A stretch of 6,421 nt of DNA, taken from positions 1 to 6,421 of the forward strand of contig CP014770.1 of NCBI GenBank assembly GCA_001596155.1, written 5' to 3'. Below are positions 5,091 to 6,421 of this stretch, piece by piece. The notes beneath the pieces were generated by a model. That model saw only the letters and a list, made by a program, of their open reading frames with translations. It did no database searches and was not told the DNA's origin. A program made the position numbers and the translations under genes. This DNA is from Hymenobacter psoromatis. GTDB taxonomy: Bacteria > Bacteroidota > Bacteroidia > Cytophagales > Hymenobacteraceae. Each line of letters starts with the position of its first letter. The stretch's first letter is position 1.

Positions 5091-6251
5091 ATGAACCCGC
5101 ACCTAAGCCGCCTGCTGGCCGTGGCACAGCAGCCCAGTCGCCGCATCATCGGCCTCATGTCGGGCACCTCGCTCGATGGCCTCGACGTGGCGCTGTGCCG
5201 CTGCACCGGCCACGACGCTGCGCTGCAAGTAACGATGGAACAGTTTGTTACGGTGCCGTATGAGGCGGCGTTTCAGGCGCGGCTGCGGGCCGTTAGTCAG
5301 CCGCGGGTTGACCTGGAAGAGGTGGTGCTGCTCAATGCGGAGGTGGCGCGCCGCCACGCGGCCACGGTGCTGGCTTGCCTGGCCGGGTGGGGGGTAGGGC
5401 CGGCCGAGGTCGATGTGTTGGCCAGCCACGGGCAGACCATCTGGCACGCGCCGCGCCACCAGCACGGCCGGGCCGACTTTCCGCACCACGCCACGCTGCA
5501 AATCGGCGACGGCGACCACCTGGCCGTGGGCACGGGCATTATCACGCTCTCCGATTTTCGGCAAAAGCACGTGGCCGCCGGCTTCGAGGGCGCGCCGCTG
5601 GCCCCGTTTGCCGACAAATTATTATTCCGCCAGCCAGGAGTTAATCGCCTGCTGCTCAACTTGGGCGGCATCGCCAACTTCACGCTCTTGCCCGCCGACG
5701 GCGGCCCCGCCCAGGCCACCGACACCGGCCCCGGCAACACGCTGCTCGACGCCGTGGTGCGCCAGCGCTACCCCGGCCAAGCCTACGACGAAGGCGGCCG
5801 CCTGGCCGCGCGGGGCCAGCCGCACGCCGGGCTGCTGGCGGCCTTGCGCAGCCATTCGTTTTTCAGCGAGCCCTTCCCCAAAACCACTGGGCCGGAGCTT
5901 TTTTCACCGAATTATCTGGCTGAAAACCAGCGCTGTACGGGCACAAAAAATTTATCGGTATCCGACCTGCTGGCCACGCTTATCGAGCTGAGCGCCGGGG
6001 CCGTGGCGCAGGGCGTGCGGCACTACCTGGGCCCTGCGCCCGCCGCCGACGCGCTGGTGAGCGGTGGCGGCGCCCACAACGCCACGCTGCTGGCCGCCCT
6101 GGCCCGCCACCTGCCGGCCACCCGCCTGCGCAGCACCGCCGAGGCCGGCGTGCCGCCCGATGCCAAAGAAGCCGTGCTTTTCGCGGTGCTAGCCAATGAA
6201 GCGCTGGCGGGCAACGGCCTGAGCCTGGGCAAAATCTCCCTGCCCGGCTAA
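5091..6251 (+). CDS. anmK: Anhydro-N-acetylmuramic acid kinase (AnmK)
   Basis: AnmK opens the 1,6-anhydro ring of anhydro-N-acetylmuramic acid and phosphorylates it with ATP to MurNAc-6-phosphate, a cytoplasmic step of peptidoglycan recycling. The 386-residue product is close to the family length (E. coli about 370). Family motifs appear in order: GLMSGTSLDGLD (21-32, nucleotide phosphate loop), SHGQTIWH (112-119), LQIGDGDHLA (136-145), DFR (155-157), GAPL (167-170), NLGGIANFT (190-198), DTGPGN (211-216, whose Asp is the probable catalytic base), PKTTGPELF (263-271) and SGGGAHN (324-330). The ATG at 5091 was preferred over an in-frame TTG at 5052, which abuts the terminator and adds 13 unconserved residues. 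The segment after DFR reads QKHVAAGFEGAPL where E. coli AnmK has RRDIALGGQGAPL. No convincing promoter was found in the 46 bases after the terminator. The stop overlaps a convergent gene. Confidence 0.96.
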   Translation: MNPHLSRLLAVAQQPSRRIIGLMSGTSLDGLDVALCRCTGHDAALQVTMEQFVTVPYEAAFQARLRAVSQPRVDLEEVVLLNAEVARRHAATVLACLAGWGVGPAEVDVLASHGQTIWHAPRHQHGRADFPHHATLQIGDGDHLAVGTGIITLSDFRQKHVAAGFEGAPLAPFADKLLFRQPGVNRLLLNLGGIANFTLLPADGGPAQATDTGPGNTLLDAVVRQRYPGQAYDEGGRLAARGQPHAGLLAALRSHSFFSEPFPKTTGPELFSPNYLAENQRCTGTKNLSVSDLLATLIELSAGAVAQGVRHYLGPAPAADALVSGGGAHNATLLAALARHLPATRLRSTAEAGVPPDAKEAVLFAVLANEALAGNGLSLGKISLPG

Positions 6252-6421
6252 CGCTGACGCCGCAGCCCGAAGCCTAGCACCGCCCGCGCCGTCGTGTCGC
6301 GAAACGTGACCTCCAGCAGCACCGGCGGCGGCCGGCGCGCCGAGTCGCTGGCAAACGTGAAGCGGCAAAACCACTGGCTGCTCACCCGCCCGGTCCCGAG
6401 CCGCACGCCCACCTGGTAGAG
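6248..6421 (-). CDS. Unrecognised protein, C-terminal fragment (right copy)
   Basis: This is the mirror of the fragment at 3-206, covering its last 57 residues before running off the right edge. The stop (TAG on the minus strand) overlaps the anmK stop at 6249-6251. The sequence is identical to the left copy where both exist. Function is unknown. Confidence 0.58.
   Translation of the reverse strand, partial: LYQVGVRLGTGRVSSQWFCRFTFASDSARRPPPVLLEVTFRDTTARAVLGFGLRRQR

Larger units (their letters stand above)
3234..6421. repeat. Right arm of giant inverted repeat
   Basis: This is the mirror image of 33-3217, separated from it by the 16-base centre 3218-3233. All genes in this arm have uninterrupted reading frames, so it is the better reference copy. 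The repeat runs to the last base of the window, and the true outer boundary of the palindrome is not visible. Confidence 0.97.

Noticed and set aside
5103..5740. Long open frames opposite and within anmK (and their mirror images in 599-1349)
   Set aside because: High GC content leaves few stops in the other frames. The proteins are low-complexity, rich in Arg, Ala, Pro and Gly, and match no family, whereas the anmK frame has every family motif.

Overview
The window is one almost perfect giant inverted repeat. Bases 33-3217 are the reverse complement of bases 3234-6421, around a 16-base unpaired centre (3218-3233). Only three differences were found between the arms, and all are single bases missing from the left arm. 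The right arm ends with the window while still inside the palindrome, so bases 1-32 simply have no partner. Every gene therefore appears twice in mirror image. The right arm carries intact reading frames. In the left arm the copies of mazG and anmK are frameshifted. The pattern fits a fold-back (snap-back) chimera or an assembly artefact better than an evolved duplication, but the sequence alone cannot exclude a genuine palindrome or a read-through of a hairpin end.

The unique content is about 3.2 kb of an ordinary bacterial chromosome. It is GC-rich, uses no clear Shine-Dalgarno sites, and its MazG-like and AnmK proteins resemble those of Bacteroidota. A Hymenobacter-like member of the Cytophagales is my best guess (inference from protein flavour, GC content and repeat style).

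Layout of one arm, read outward from the centre (right-arm coordinates): a REP-like repeat (3234-3281); dtd, D-aminoacyl-tRNA deacylase (3311-3757); a DUF433 antitoxin-like gene (3777-4010) and a DUF5615 PIN-like toxin gene (4014-4319), forming a probable toxin-antitoxin pair; a stretch of about 300 bases without a credible gene that holds an array of very small hairpins (4326-4559); a MazG-like nucleotide pyrophosphohydrolase (4626-4967); a strong hairpin terminator (4998-5044); anmK, anhydro-N-acetylmuramic acid kinase (5091-6251); and, convergent with it and overlapping its stop codon, the 3' end of an unrecognised gene (6248-6421, extending ten codons further in the left-arm copy).

The genes are mostly housekeeping quality-control and recycling functions: clearing mischarged tRNA, cleaning the nucleotide pool, and recycling cell-wall sugars. 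The toxin-antitoxin pair and the hairpin array look like an accessory insertion between dtd and mazG. The observations most worth following up are the palindrome itself, the REP-like sequence at its axis, and the mini-hairpin array with a spacing of roughly 20-26 bases.
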